From positions 1-64,000 of the forward strand of contig NZ_JAGFNZ010000004.1 in assembly GCF_019448085.1 (NCBI RefSeq): a stretch of DNA of 64,000 nucleotides, given 5' to 3'. The translations under genes were made by a program, and so were the position numbers. This document shows positions 27,004 to 35,693 of the stretch, one piece after another. Source of the stretch: Caproiciproducens faecalis. GTDB taxonomy: Bacteria; Bacillota; Clostridia; Oscillospirales; Acutalibacteraceae. The notes beneath the pieces were generated by a model. That model was not told the DNA's origin and ran no database searches. It was given only the letters and a program-made list of their open reading frames with translations. How positions within the stretch are numbered: position 1 is the stretch's first letter; each line of letters begins with the position of its first letter.

Positions 27004-28767
27004 CTAACAGTGCTGTTTATAATCGGCCAGATAGGTGTCTTGTCTGGATTCACTTCTTTCTGTGTTTTCCGGACTGAAAGGGGAACTCTGCCCCTTCAGT
27101 TTGAATTTTGCGACAAGCTCTTTGAGCGTCTGCGCCTGACCGGAAAGCTCTTCGCTGGCGGCGGCGCTTTCTTCGGCCGTAGCGGAGTTGGTTTGGATAA
27201 CGCTTGAAATCTGGTCAACCCCTAATGTGACCTGCTCGATAGCATCTGACTGTGCGGCGGAGGCTTTTGAAATATGTTCCACGTTTTTCGTAACAACATT
27301 CGCGCTTTCAATTACACGGAGAAGCGATTTAGCGGTTTCATCGGCAATTTTTGCTCCGTTTTCTACCTGCTTCATTGAATTCTCAATTAAAGTGGTGGTG
27401 TTCTTTGCCGCTTCCGCGCTTTTGCTTGCCAGATTCCTGACTTCGTCTGCCACCACGGAAAAGCCTTTTCCCGCGGCTCCCGCCCGCGCCGCTTCCACGG
27501 CCGCGTTCAGGGCAAGAATATTTGTCTGGAAAGCAATATCTTCGATTGTTTTAATGATTTTTCCAATCTGGCTGGAAGAATCATTGATCTGCGTCATTGC
27601 GAGGAGCATTTCGTCCATATATTTGTTGCTGGTATCTATTTCGGAACTGACCAGAAGGACATTCTTGCTCGCATTGACGGCATTGGATGCGTTGTCCTTA
27701 ACCTGCGCTGAAATTTCAGTGATCGAAGCGGAAAGTTCTTCAATGGAGCTGGCCTGCTCGGTTGCGCCCTGTGCGAGCGACTGCGCGCCGCCGGAGACTT
27801 GTTCTGAACCGCTTGCAACCTGTTCAGCAGCCTGATTGATCTGGGTCATGGTATCGTTTAGAAAAGCAAGGATTCCAAAAAATGAGTCCTTCAAATCCAC
27901 ATAGTCGCCTATATAATCCAGCTCGGTAGTTACGTTTAGATTGCCGCGCTCCACTTCTCCCAGATTTTTGGTGATATCCGCTATGTACGCTCTGATGGAT
28001 GAGGTTGATTTTGAAAAAGCTTCTCCCAGCTCGCCAATTTCATTTTTAGAGCGGAAGCCGATTTCCACGTTCAGGTCACCCTTGGCCATTTTTTTGGCGG
28101 CCTCCGACATTTCCTTCACCGGATTGCTGATGTCTCTCGAAATTTTTATGGCGATGAAGAGAGAAATAAAGAATGAAATGGCGATGACGGCGATGATGGC
28201 GAGCAAGGCAAAGCTTTTCTGTCTGGAAAGATTAGCGGATATTTCACTGCCTGCTGCCGTTTTAGAATTCAGCAATGCGTCGATGGAAGAGCTTATTTTT
28301 TCCAGAACGGAGGTTCCTTCTGATATCAGCAGTGTCTGGGCTTCCGCGTTTTTATTTTCCTTCGCGAGAGTGACAACGCGGTCTTTTAAGGCTTTATAAG
28401 CGGCCATATTCTCCGAAATAGCATCGAAATAATTTTTTTCCGTACCATTTTGTATTGTTTTCTGTACGCTTGCCAAATCCTTATCAACTTTTGCCAGGGA
28501 TGCGTCCAGGCTTTCGGCAGTTTTTTTGATGTTGGCTTCATCCGTGTAAATGATAATGTCACGGATAATCGCGCGGCTGTTATTGAATTCTGCGCTTAAC
28601 CGTCCCACATCCCCCTGTGCAAATCCGTAGTTTGACAGGGCAGCACTGTAGTTCGTGCTGATGTTCAGCATGACAAATAATCCGACAATCCCCGCTAAAC
28701 TGGAGATCAGTGCGACCATTAAAAAAGAAAGCATTAACATTTTACCGATTTTCATGTTTTTCATCAT
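27004..28767 (-). CDS. Methyl-accepting chemotaxis protein (tandem copy 1)
   Basis: 587 aa inner-membrane chemoreceptor. Membrane segments at about 9-35 and 187-210 flank an extracellular four-helix-bundle ligand domain; HAMP follows, then the long coiled-coil signalling domain with the conserved hairpin tip [23 protein letters not shown] 28767 has GGAGG 8 nt upstream; the longer frame is rejected. Closely similar to the neighbour at 29255 along its whole length (same [20 protein letters not shown] and [19 protein letters not shown] blocks), so the pair arose by duplication. No C-terminal CheR-binding pentapeptide is evident. Confidence 0.95.
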   Translation of the reverse strand: MMKNMKIGKMLMLSFLMVALISSLAGIVGLFVMLNISTNYSAALSNYGFAQGDVGRLSAEFNNSRAIIRDIIIYTDEANIKKTAESLDASLAKVDKDLASVQKTIQNGTEKNYFDAISENMAAYKALKDRVVTLAKENKNAEAQTLLISEGTSVLEKISSSIDALLNSKTAAGSEISANLSRQKSFALLAIIAVIAISFFISLFIAIKISRDISNPVKEMSEAAKKMAKGDLNVEIGFRSKNEIGELGEAFSKSTSSIRAYIADITKNLGEVERGNLNVTTELDYIGDYVDLKDSFFGILAFLNDTMTQINQAAEQVASGSEQVSGGAQSLAQGATEQASSIEELSASITEISAQVKDNASNAVNASKNVLLVSSEIDTSNKYMDEMLLAMTQINDSSSQIGKIIKTIEDIAFQTNILALNAAVEAARAGAAGKGFSVVADEVRNLASKSAEAAKNTTTLIENSMKQVENGAKIADETAKSLLRVIESANVVTKNVEHISKASAAQSDAIEQVTLGVDQISSVIQTNSATAEESAAASEELSGQAQTLKELVAKFKLKGQSSPFSPENTERSESRQDTYLADYKQHC

Positions 28768-28926
28768 TGTTTTGTCCTCCTTGATCGTTTTCCTATTTCT
28801 CTGCAGCCAGACCTGAGTTCCCGGATCAGACAAACTGGACTGCGTCCACTCCATGCAAGCACACCATACACGAGTAATTTTTTTCTGATCTGGTTTCTCA
28901 TTACTGCGGAAATATTAGTAAATCTT

Positions 28927-28953
28927 ATATCGGAAAGTAGAGGAAAATAATTA
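28927..28953 (-). promoter_or_regulatory. Sigma-28 (SigD/FliA)-like promoter of chemoreceptor 1
   Basis: On the minus strand TAAT (28950-28953), 15 nt, TCCGATAT (28927-28934); consensus TAAA-N15-GCCGATAT. The second chemoreceptor has the same elements with the same spacing. Confidence 0.65.
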
Positions 28954-29009
28954 ATCAAATTAACTGGTAAATAATGTTAAAAATTTCTATTTACTTTAAT
29001 TTGCTGTGT

Positions 29010-29051
29010 GATATGATCTTTCCATAACAAACCCAAGAAGTGCAAAATAAT
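29010..29051 (+). repeat. 42-bp promoter-like repeat, copy A
   Basis: 38 of 42 bases match copy B at 31429-31470. It begins with an extended -10 (TGA TATGAT at 29009-29017) on the plus strand and continues CCATAACAAACCCAAGAAGT. Copy B drives the hydrogenase gene; downstream of copy A there is only a 27-codon frame (29059-29142). Confidence 0.75.
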
Positions 29052-29254
29052 AGCTACGGTGGAAGATCAGATTCAAGCCATGCGAGAGGCAGGAAAGACG
29101 CGGAAAGAGCTTGGAACCGCCTGCAACGAAAATACCGGCTGACACCATTCGAAAAACGGTGCCAGCCGGTGTAATTCTACGATATCCTATGAAAGGACTT
29201 CTTTTCCACTGCCTATTTCCTCTGGTTCGGTCCACACAGTCGGGGGAAAAATAT
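29052..29254 (+). other. Remnant region between chemoreceptors
   Basis: No convincing gene. A 27-codon frame (GTG 29059 to TGA 29142) follows copy A and has no good ribosome site. The hairpin ACCGGCTG/CAGCCGGT (29134-29170) may end transcripts of the minus-strand gene at 29255. Confidence 0.4.
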
Positions 29255-31009
29255 TTACTCAAAATCGGTGATAGAGGTGTCCGATTCCGTCTCTGCCGAG
29301 CCTGTGCTTTCTGGATCAAGAGGAGAGTTCTGTCCCCTTAGGCTGAATTTCGCGACAAGCTCCTTGAGCGTCTGTGCTTGGCCGGAAAGCTCTTCACTGG
29401 CGGCGGCGCTCTCTTCGGCCGTAGCGGAGTTTGTCTGGACTACATTGGATATCTGGTCAACCCCCAGCGTAACCTGTGCAATAGCGTCCGACTGTGCGGC
29501 GGAGGCAGTAGCAATCAGATTCACCGTTTCAGACACATTGTCCGTGCTTTCCACTACCCGCAGCAAAGCCTTTGCCGTTTCATCGGCAATTTTAGTCCCG
29601 CTTTCAACCTGTCGCAGGGAATTTTCAATGAGAGCGGTGGTGTTTTGCGCGGCTTGGGCGCTTTTGCTTGCCAAATTTCGGACTTCATCCGCAACAACGG
29701 CAAAGCCTTTTCCGGCCGCTCCGGCACGGGCCGCTTCCACAGCCGCGTTTAGAGCCAGTATATTGGTCTGGAATGCGATGTCTTCTATTACCTTGATGAT
29801 TTTTCCGATTTCGCTGGAAGAGTCATTGATCTGAGTCATTGCTTCCAGCATTTCTTTCATATGTCCGTTGCTGGTGTTGATTTCCGTACGGACAATTCCG
29901 ACATTTTCATTTGCGTTCATAGCGTTGGCGGCGTTTGTGGTTACCTGAGAAGAGATTTCCGTAATGGATGCAGACAGCTGCTGAATAGAGCTTGCCTGCT
30001 CCGTAGCCCCTTGTGCGAGTGACTGTGCGCCGCCGGAGACCTGTTCCGAGCCGCTTGCCACCTGTTCGGCGGCCTGATTAATCTGAGTCATGGTGTCGTT
30101 CAGAAATTCAATAATTCCCGTCAGCGAATTTTTCAGCTCTGCATAATCGCCGATATATTCCAGATCAGTTTGTACATCCAGATTACCGCGTTCCATCTCA
30201 CCCAGAATTTTGCCGATATCGGAAATGTATCCCCGGATTGTCGCGGCTGATGTTGCAAAGGCTTCTCCGAGTTCCCCGATTTCATTTTTTGATTGGAATC
30301 CGATTTCTACATTCAGGTCGCCTTCCGCCATCCTTTTTGCAGCGTCGGACATTTCCTTCACGGGTTTGCTGATGTCCCTTGAAATCTTGACGGCAATCCC
30401 AACGGAAAGCAGCAGCGCGGCGACGATTACCGCCGCAATGGCAATAGCGGCGAAGGTTGTCTGCCGGCTCAGGGAAGAGGAAATCTCGCCGCCGGAGGAT
30501 GTTTTGGATTTCAGAAGCTGGTCGATCGCGGTTCCCATTTTTTGTACAACGCCGGTACCTTCGGAAACCAGCATGGACTGGGCGTCTTCGTCGTTGTCTC
30601 GTTCGGCCAGTGTGACAACCCGGTTTCTTAACGCTTTGTAGGCGGACATACTGTCGGCAATGGTTTTATAATATCCTTTTTCCTTATCTGTGGAAATGGT
30701 TTTTTCAACAGCCTTTAAATCGGTGTCCATATTGGCAATCGATTTATCCAGTTGCTCTTTTGAATTTTTGATGTCTTCCTCTTTGGTGTATAAAATAATA
30801 TCTCTCATCAGCGAGCTGCTGTTGTTGAATTCCGCGTTCAGCCGCCCCACGTCGCCCTGTGCAAAACCGTAATCCTGCAAAGCTGTATTGTAGTGAACAC
30901 TCATATTTACCATGAGAAACAGGCCAAAGATTCCGGTTAAGCTGGAGATCAGTGTTACCGTTAAAAAAGCAAGCATCAGGATTTTACCGAGTTTCATGTT
31001 TTTAATCAT
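29255..31009 (-). CDS. Methyl-accepting chemotaxis protein (tandem copy 2)
   Basis: 584 aa. Membrane segments at about 10-35 and 186-208, periplasm-facing equivalent four-helix bundle between them, HAMP at about 210-262, and a signalling domain with the conserved tip ([15 protein letters not shown], about 425-465). AAAGGA precedes ATG. The signalling half is almost the same as in copy 1, while the ligand domain has drifted more, as expected for duplicated receptors acquiring different ligands. Confidence 0.95.
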   Translation of the reverse strand: MIKNMKLGKILMLAFLTVTLISSLTGIFGLFLMVNMSVHYNTALQDYGFAQGDVGRLNAEFNNSSSLMRDIILYTKEEDIKNSKEQLDKSIANMDTDLKAVEKTISTDKEKGYYKTIADSMSAYKALRNRVVTLAERDNDEDAQSMLVSEGTGVVQKMGTAIDQLLKSKTSSGGEISSSLSRQTTFAAIAIAAVIVAALLLSVGIAVKISRDISKPVKEMSDAAKRMAEGDLNVEIGFQSKNEIGELGEAFATSAATIRGYISDIGKILGEMERGNLDVQTDLEYIGDYAELKNSLTGIIEFLNDTMTQINQAAEQVASGSEQVSGGAQSLAQGATEQASSIQQLSASITEISSQVTTNAANAMNANENVGIVRTEINTSNGHMKEMLEAMTQINDSSSEIGKIIKVIEDIAFQTNILALNAAVEAARAGAAGKGFAVVADEVRNLASKSAQAAQNTTALIENSLRQVESGTKIADETAKALLRVVESTDNVSETVNLIATASAAQSDAIAQVTLGVDQISNVVQTNSATAEESAAASEELSGQAQTLKELVAKFSLRGQNSPLDPESTGSAETESDTSITDFE

Positions 31010-31057
31010 TTCTTGTTTCCTTTCAATTCAATCATTTTCCCGCTACCGGCGTTACCC

Positions 31058-31093
31058 GCAGAATTTATGGGAAACCCCCTCCCACGAATCTGC
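31058..31093 (-). other. Stable hairpin in chemoreceptor 2 leader
   Basis: GCAGA.T..TGGGA / TCCCA..AT.TGC imperfect stem inside the roughly 320-nt leader, with further small inverted repeats at 31101 and 31252 (CGAATGGAT). No known riboswitch was recognised. Confidence 0.4.
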
Positions 31094-31338
31094 AAATGCT
31101 ATACACTCGAATGGATAGGCCATTCAAAAAAATCAGACTACTATTTGTCACTGTTTTTTCTGAACTTCATTTTTCATATCCTCCCTAAATTTCCGTGCTT
31201 TTTTGCAGTGCCCGCCGCAGCAACAGCAAAGAGCTGTGGAATATTCCTGATATACACACGAATGGATGTCGGCTATGACAAATTTCGGGTATCATTAATA
31301 AGCAGATATTTCCCGCTGCGGAAACATCTACAATTCTT

Positions 31339-31365
31339 ATATCGGAAATTCAATCAAAAATATTA
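31339..31365 (-). promoter_or_regulatory. Sigma-28-like promoter of chemoreceptor 2
   Basis: On the minus strand TAAT (31362-31365), 15 nt, TCCGATAT (31339-31346), identical in elements and spacing to the promoter at 28927-28953. Confidence 0.65.
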
Positions 31366-31428
31366 GCAGATTATGGGAGAAAATAATCCGAAAATTATAA
31401 ATATCCCTTTTAAAAATATCGGGCATAT

Positions 31429-31470
31429 GGTATGATCTTGCCATAAGAAACCCAAGAAGTGCAAAATGAT
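31429..31470 (+). repeat. 42-bp promoter-like repeat, copy B (hydrogenase promoter)
   Basis: Extended -10 TGG TATGAT (31428-31436) reading toward the hydrogenase gene at 31519, giving a leader of about 75 nt. The leader also has the small hairpin TGTATC/GATACA near 31478. Same element as 29010-29051. Confidence 0.7.
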
Positions 31471-31518
31471 TGAAAATGTATCTTGCGGATACACTAAATC
31501 AGGACGGGAGGAAACAAT

Positions 31519-32769
31519 ATGACTACATTTAACGAGTTGTACGAAAGACTGGTAAAAGCTTCGGTAGAGAACAGAGAACCGCAGGAACTTGAAAAAATAC
31601 GGGAACAGGAATTTGATCCCCATCATCTCGACTGCCTGCTGAATCCGGAAAAATATGCGCCGGTACTCCGCATTGGCGAGTGTGCCTGTTCGGACAGTGA
31701 AAAAGCGGCCTGCGAAGGGAAATGCCTGTTTGACGCACTTTACAGGGACGAAAAGGGAAATGTGCAGATTAATAAAGACCTGTGTGTCGGCTGTTCAGAG
31801 TGCATTGAAAGCTGTCAGGCGAAAAAGCTGACGGCCAGCCGTGATATCTTACCTGCGCTTGCCGCTGTGCACGAAGCCAAGGCTCCGGTTTACGCGATGA
31901 TTGCGCCCGCTTTTATCAGCCAGTTCAGCAAGGATGTTACTCCGGGCAAGCTTCGTACAGCCTTTAAGATGCTCGGGTTTGCCGGCATGGTTGAGGTTGC
32001 GCTGTTTGCGGACATCCTGACTCTGAAGGAAGCGCTTGAATTCAATAAAAATATTGTTAAGGAGACTGATTTTCAGCTTACCAGCTGCTGCTGCCCCATG
32101 TGGATCGCCATGATCCGCAAGGTATACCACGAATTGATGCCCCATGTGCCGGGCGCGGTTTCTCCCATGGCCGCTTGTGGCCGTGCGATTAAAGTTCTGC
32201 ACCCGGACGCTCTTACCGTGTTTATTGGGCCGTGTATTGCCAAAAAGGCGGAAGCTCGTGAGCCTGATGTTTCAGAATCCACGGATTTTGTGCTGACCTT
32301 CCAGGAAATACAGGATGTTTTTGAATTTGCAAATTTGAATCTTGCCGAACTGCCGGAGGATGAGCGGGACCACTCCTCCCGCGCGGGAAGAATTTACGCC
32401 AGAAGCGGCGGTGTCAGCGAAGCGGTTCAGAGCGCTTCCAAACGGCTGAGCCCTGACCGAAAAATCACCGTCCACGCTTATCAGGCGGACGGGGTACCCG
32501 CCTGCAAGGCAATGATTAACGACCTGCTTGCCGGAAAAATCAACGCGAATTTCCTGGAGGGCATGGGCTGCGTTGGCGGCTGCGTCGGCGGGCCGAAGGC
32601 GCTGATTCCCCGTGAGGAAGGCCGCGAAAATGTGAATCAGTACGGGGAAGAAGCCGCTTACCAGACCCCGATAGACAATCCCTATGTGATTGAACTGCTG
32701 CATCGGCTGGGCTTTGACACCGTGGAAAGTCTGATTGAAAACAGCGACATCTTTACCCGTAAATTCTGA
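31519..32769 (+). CDS. [FeFe]-hydrogenase-like protein with single ferredoxin motif
   Basis: 416 aa. An N-terminal Cys set (Cys55, 57, 65, 69) and one 4Fe-4S motif (Cys89, 92, 95, 99) precede the H-cluster domain. L1 reads TSCCCPMW (Cys190-192), with one more Cys than the usual TSCCP; L2 is FIGPCIAKKAE (Cys239); L3 is EGMGCVGGCVGGP (Cys351, 355). These fit the less-studied group B-like monomeric enzymes rather than group A, but the group is my inference. Expected role: ferredoxin-linked H2 turnover or H2 sensing in the cytosol. GGGAGG precedes ATG. Confidence 0.85.
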   Translation: MTTFNELYERLVKASVENREPQELEKIREQEFDPHHLDCLLNPEKYAPVLRIGECACSDSEKAACEGKCLFDALYRDEKGNVQINKDLCVGCSECIESCQAKKLTASRDILPALAAVHEAKAPVYAMIAPAFISQFSKDVTPGKLRTAFKMLGFAGMVEVALFADILTLKEALEFNKNIVKETDFQLTSCCCPMWIAMIRKVYHELMPHVPGAVSPMAACGRAIKVLHPDALTVFIGPCIAKKAEAREPDVSESTDFVLTFQEIQDVFEFANLNLAELPEDERDHSSRAGRIYARSGGVSEAVQSASKRLSPDRKITVHAYQADGVPACKAMINDLLAGKINANFLEGMGCVGGCVGGPKALIPREEGRENVNQYGEEAAYQTPIDNPYVIELLHRLGFDTVESLIENSDIFTRKF

Positions 32770-32790
32770 GAAGTTAGATTTGTGACTAGG

Positions 32791-32841
32791 AATGCCCCCT
32801 CTTCTATGATATAATAAGAACATATCATAGATGGGGGCATT
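32791..32841 (+). other. Long hairpin covering the ribosome site of the HD gene
   Basis: AATGCCCCC-TCT-TCTATGATAT pairs with ATATCATAGA-TGGGGGCATT (19 bp, 3-nt bulge). The GGGGG of the right arm is the only ribosome site for ATG 32845. No T run follows, so translational control is as likely as termination. Confidence 0.6.
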
Positions 32842-32844
32842 ATT

Positions 32845-33432
32845 ATGGGATACAAAGAAGACTTTGAAAAAATATACACGTCCAAGATCACACGGGCGGG
32901 CAGCTCAGAGCTGCTGGAATGGCTGAAATCCACCGACTTTTTCACCGCGCCCGCAAGCACCAAATTTCACTGCGCCTGTCTGGGCGGGCTTGTGCAGCAC
33001 AGTGTCAGCGTTTATCAGGTAATGATGAACAAGCACTTCAGCGCGGAGACGGACAGTGAAGAAAGCTTTGCAATCTGCGGACTTCTGCATGATGTGTGCA
33101 AGGCTCAGTTTTATAAGGAAAGTACCCGCAACGTGAAAAACGAAGAGACCGGCGCATGGGAAAAGCGCCCGTACTATTCCATAGAGGACAGTTATCCGTA
33201 TGGTCACGGAGAAAAGTCGGTTTTTCTGATCGAACGGTTTATGCGGCTGAAAACCAGCGAAGCGATTGCCATCCGATGGCACATGGGCGGCTTTGACGAG
33301 TCGGTTCGCGGCGGCAGCTTTTCCATCGGTCTGGCGTGGCAGAAATATCCCATTGCCGTAAAGCTGCATCTGGCGGATCTGGAGAGCACCTATCTTTGTG
33401 AAAAAGGGACTTCGATGATCCACGGGAAATAA
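32845..33432 (+). CDS. HD-domain phosphohydrolase
   Basis: 195 aa. GLLHDVCKAQF holds the HD metal pair; His residues at LVQHSV and HGEKS and IRWHMGG complete a plausible metal site. Similar clostridial HD proteins hydrolyse nucleotides or act as 3'-5' nucleases, but the substrate cannot be told. It lies 75 nt after the hydrogenase gene with a large hairpin between, and ends in a strong terminator, so it may be read through from the hydrogenase promoter. Confidence 0.75.
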   Translation: MGYKEDFEKIYTSKITRAGSSELLEWLKSTDFFTAPASTKFHCACLGGLVQHSVSVYQVMMNKHFSAETDSEESFAICGLLHDVCKAQFYKESTRNVKNEETGAWEKRPYYSIEDSYPYGHGEKSVFLIERFMRLKTSEAIAIRWHMGGFDESVRGGSFSIGLAWQKYPIAVKLHLADLESTYLCEKGTSMIHGK

Positions 33433-33468
33433 GAACTGAAAACAGGGTTGCCTATTCCTGTTTGATCT

Positions 33469-33505
33469 GCGCCGGGAGATTTCTCCCGGCGCTTTTATTT
33501 TTTAT
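33469..33505 (+). terminator. Terminator after HD gene
   Basis: GCGCCGGGAGA/TCTCCCGGCGC stem followed by TTTTATTTTTT. Confidence 0.92.
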
Positions 33506-33520
33506 TTTTTTCGTAAACCC

Positions 33521-33575
33521 TTGACAAAATAAAAATATGATGTATTATTGTATTAAGTTACTAGTACAATAATAC
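33521..33575 (+). promoter_or_regulatory. gntR promoter with perfect inverted repeat
   Basis: TTGACA (33521-33526), 16 nt, TATTAT (33543-33548). GTATTATTGTA (33542-33552) and TACAATAATAC (33565-33575) are perfect inverted copies 12 nt apart, covering the -10 and start point. Likely operator of the GntR protein encoded next. Confidence 0.75.
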
Positions 33576-33592
33576 AGAATGGAGGTAGGTCC

Positions 33593-33961
33593 ATGGCCTG
33601 GAATTTGAAATCCGACAGACCGATTTACGCACAGCTGATTGAACAGATAGAACTAATGATTGTGTCGGGAGTTTATCCTGCCGGTTCAAAGCTGCCGTCG
33701 GTTCGCGACATGGCTGGGGAGGCTTCTGTCAACCCCAATACGATGCAGCGCGCACTGGCTCAGCTTGAAAGTGACGGTTTACTATATTCACAGCGTACAA
33801 GCGGCAGATTTGTAACGGAGGATGTGGAGCGGATTATGCAGACAAAAAACAGTCTGGCTCAGGGACTGATTAAAGAATTCATAGAGAATATGGGCAATTT
33901 GGGCTACGACAGGCAGCAAACGATTTCATTGCTTGAGAGGACATCGGAGGAGGAGAAATAA
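33593..33961 (+). CDS. GntR-family regulator, YtrA type
   Basis: 122 aa, a GntR winged helix (residues 10-75, SKLPSVRDMAGEASVNPNTMQRALAQLE, given as the motif region) with only a short helical tail, as in the YtrA/YhcF subfamily that controls adjacent ABC transporters. The stop overlaps the next ATG by 1 nt (TAATG). GGAGGTAGGTCC precedes ATG. Inferred to repress its own operon through the inverted repeat at 33542-33575; the inducer is probably cell-envelope stress as in Bacillus YtrA. Confidence 0.9.
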   Translation: MAWNLKSDRPIYAQLIEQIELMIVSGVYPAGSKLPSVRDMAGEASVNPNTMQRALAQLESDGLLYSQRTSGRFVTEDVERIMQTKNSLAQGLIKEFIENMGNLGYDRQQTISLLERTSEEEK

Positions 33962-34659
33962 TGGAGAATATTTTGGAATGCCAAAATCTGGTGAAGTTTT
34001 TCCCCGGATGTCTGGCATTGAACTCGGTCAACCTGACCGTGCCGAAGGGCAGAATTGTCGGTCTGCTCGGCCCGAACGGCAGCGGCAAAAGCACCATGAT
34101 TAAGCTGGCAAACGGCCTGATTACACCGACCAGCGGGAAAATCCTGATCGACGGGATGGAGCCGGGGATAGAGACAAAAAAAATGATCTCTTATTTGCCG
34201 GAGCGTACTTATCTGAACGACTGGATGAACGTCAACAATATGATTGAATTTTTCGCAGATTTCTATCAGGATTTCAATAAGCAGAAGGCGTATGATATGC
34301 TCCGCCGGCTTGGAGTTGACCCTTCCCACAGGTTAAAAACCATGAGCAAGGGTACCAAAGAAAAGGTGCAGCTGATTCTGGTCATGAGCCGCGAAGCAAA
34401 GCTTTACCTGCTGGATGAACCGATCGGCGGTGTGGACCCTGCGGCAAGGGACTACATTCTTGATACGATCATCAGCAATTACAGCGAGGATGCCACCATT
34501 ATTATCTCCACTCATCTGATTGCGGACGTAGAGAAGGTACTGGATGAGGTTATTTTCATCAATCAGGGCAACATCGTACTGACCTCCACGGTCGACGATA
34601 TCCGCGAAAAGGAAAATAAGAGCGTGGATGCGCTGTTCAGGGAGGTATTCAAATGCTGA
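33961..34659 (+). CDS. ABC transporter ATP-binding protein
   Basis: 232 aa ATPase. Walker A GPNGSGKST at about 42, Q-loop region, and the signature slot reads MSKGTKEKVQL in place of LSGGQ, which is common in YtrB-like export ATPases; Walker B LYLLDEPIGGVD. It pairs with the permease that overlaps its 3' end by 7 nt. Substrate unknown; family members export or respond to antimicrobial peptides. Confidence 0.92.
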   Translation: MENILECQNLVKFFPGCLALNSVNLTVPKGRIVGLLGPNGSGKSTMIKLANGLITPTSGKILIDGMEPGIETKKMISYLPERTYLNDWMNVNNMIEFFADFYQDFNKQKAYDMLRRLGVDPSHRLKTMSKGTKEKVQLILVMSREAKLYLLDEPIGGVDPAARDYILDTIISNYSEDATIIISTHLIADVEKVLDEVIFINQGNIVLTSTVDDIREKENKSVDALFREVFKC

Positions 34660-35453
34660 AAAAACTCTTGAAATATGAAATAGAAGCGACCGCCAGAATT
34701 TTTCTGCCGATGTACGCACTGCTGATTGTCTTTGCGCTGATTAATAAATTTTTTATTGCGGTAAACGCCGACTATCTGAAAATTCCGCAGGTAATTTCCG
34801 CTACGCTTTTCGTAGCGATTATCGTCGGCATCTGTGTGATGACGCTCGTCGTCACCATTCAGCGCTACAACAAAAACCTGCTGTCGGATGAGGGGTATCT
34901 TTCCTTTACACTGCCGGTCAAAACGCACACCCATATTGACTGCAAAATGATTGTGTCCCTGATGTGGGCGGTGCTCAGTGTTCTTACGTCGTTAGTATCC
35001 ATTTTGGTACTGGCGGCAAACGACAAAACCATGGTAACTATCCAGCAGGTATTTATAGATTGTATCAATCTGCTTAACAAAGTGGGACCAGGGGGCTATA
35101 TGATCCTTCTGGAAAGTCTGGTGCTGATGGTTATTGGCGTCCTAAGCCAGGTTCTTTCGATCTATGCCGCCATCACCATCGGGAACCTGAGCTCCAAACA
35201 CAAGATTCTGCTCGGCATCGGTGCGTATCTGGGATTCGGCGTCATCGAACAGATCATTACGTCCGTTCTGGCAAGCTCTTTTGAAGGAACCATTTCCCGT
35301 TACTTTGAGTCGCTCAGACTGGCAGCCGTTTCCGACCAGGTTTTGGCGGCTCAGTATGTTCTGCTTGCGCTGGTGATTTATATGTTTGTTTTCGGAGCGG
35401 CGTACTATTTCCTGACTAACTGGCTTCTGAAGAAGAAATTAAACCTCGAATAA
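34653..35453 (+). CDS. ABC transporter permease
   Basis: 266 aa with about six hydrophobic helices (first pair near 15-35 and 45-70, others near 105-130, 150-180, 190-215, 235-258). No ligand signature. Partner of the preceding ATPase by overlap and order; ends in a terminator, so the operon is regulator-ATPase-permease. Confidence 0.85.
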   Translation: MLKKLLKYEIEATARIFLPMYALLIVFALINKFFIAVNADYLKIPQVISATLFVAIIVGICVMTLVVTIQRYNKNLLSDEGYLSFTLPVKTHTHIDCKMIVSLMWAVLSVLTSLVSILVLAANDKTMVTIQQVFIDCINLLNKVGPGGYMILLESLVLMVIGVLSQVLSIYAAITIGNLSSKHKILLGIGAYLGFGVIEQIITSVLASSFEGTISRYFESLRLAAVSDQVLAAQYVLLALVIYMFVFGAAYYFLTNWLLKKKLNLE

Positions 35454-35473
35454 GCTTAACGCAAATACAGCTT

Positions 35474-35505
35474 GTGAAGCGCGCCGCAAGGCGTGCTTCT
35501 TTTTA
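35474..35505 (+). terminator. Terminator after GntR/ABC operon
   Basis: GAAGCGCGCC/GGCGTGCTTC stem, loop GCAA, T5 tail. Confidence 0.88.
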
Positions 35506-35616
35506 ATTGGGAAGGACTGTAAATGCTTTAACTCTATTGAAATCATCCGTAAAAAAAATTATAATAAAAACAGCCCATAGAATCCTTCTGTGCACGGTAT
35601 TTTATCGATCAACTGC

Positions 35617-35669
35617 TTGTGAAAACAGCCAAAGCATGTTATAATAATAATGCGTTAAAAAATTAACAA
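35617..35669 (+). promoter_or_regulatory. Promoter and Rex box of hydrogenase-sensor operon
   Basis: TTGTGA (35617-35622), 17 nt, TATAAT (35640-35645). At 35652-35669 lies GCGTTAAAAAATTAACAA; against the Rex consensus TTGTTAA-N4-TTAACAA it matches 12 of 14 defined bases, with the right half perfect. It covers the expected start point, the position of a repressor that releases when NADH is high. Confidence 0.65.
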
Positions 35670-35693
35670 ATGATGATTGAGAGGGATGGCGAC

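Noticed and set aside
31010-31332. c-di-GMP riboswitch in the chemoreceptor leader
   Set aside because: Leader is long and structured, and such riboswitches do precede chemoreceptors, but the conserved GEMM core was not found by eye. A covariance-model search would decide.
31429-31445. Sigma-54 promoter (GG-N10-GC) before the hydrogenase gene
   Set aside because: Spacing between GG and GC is 9, not 10, and copy A lacks the GC; an extended -10 for the main sigma factor fits both copies.
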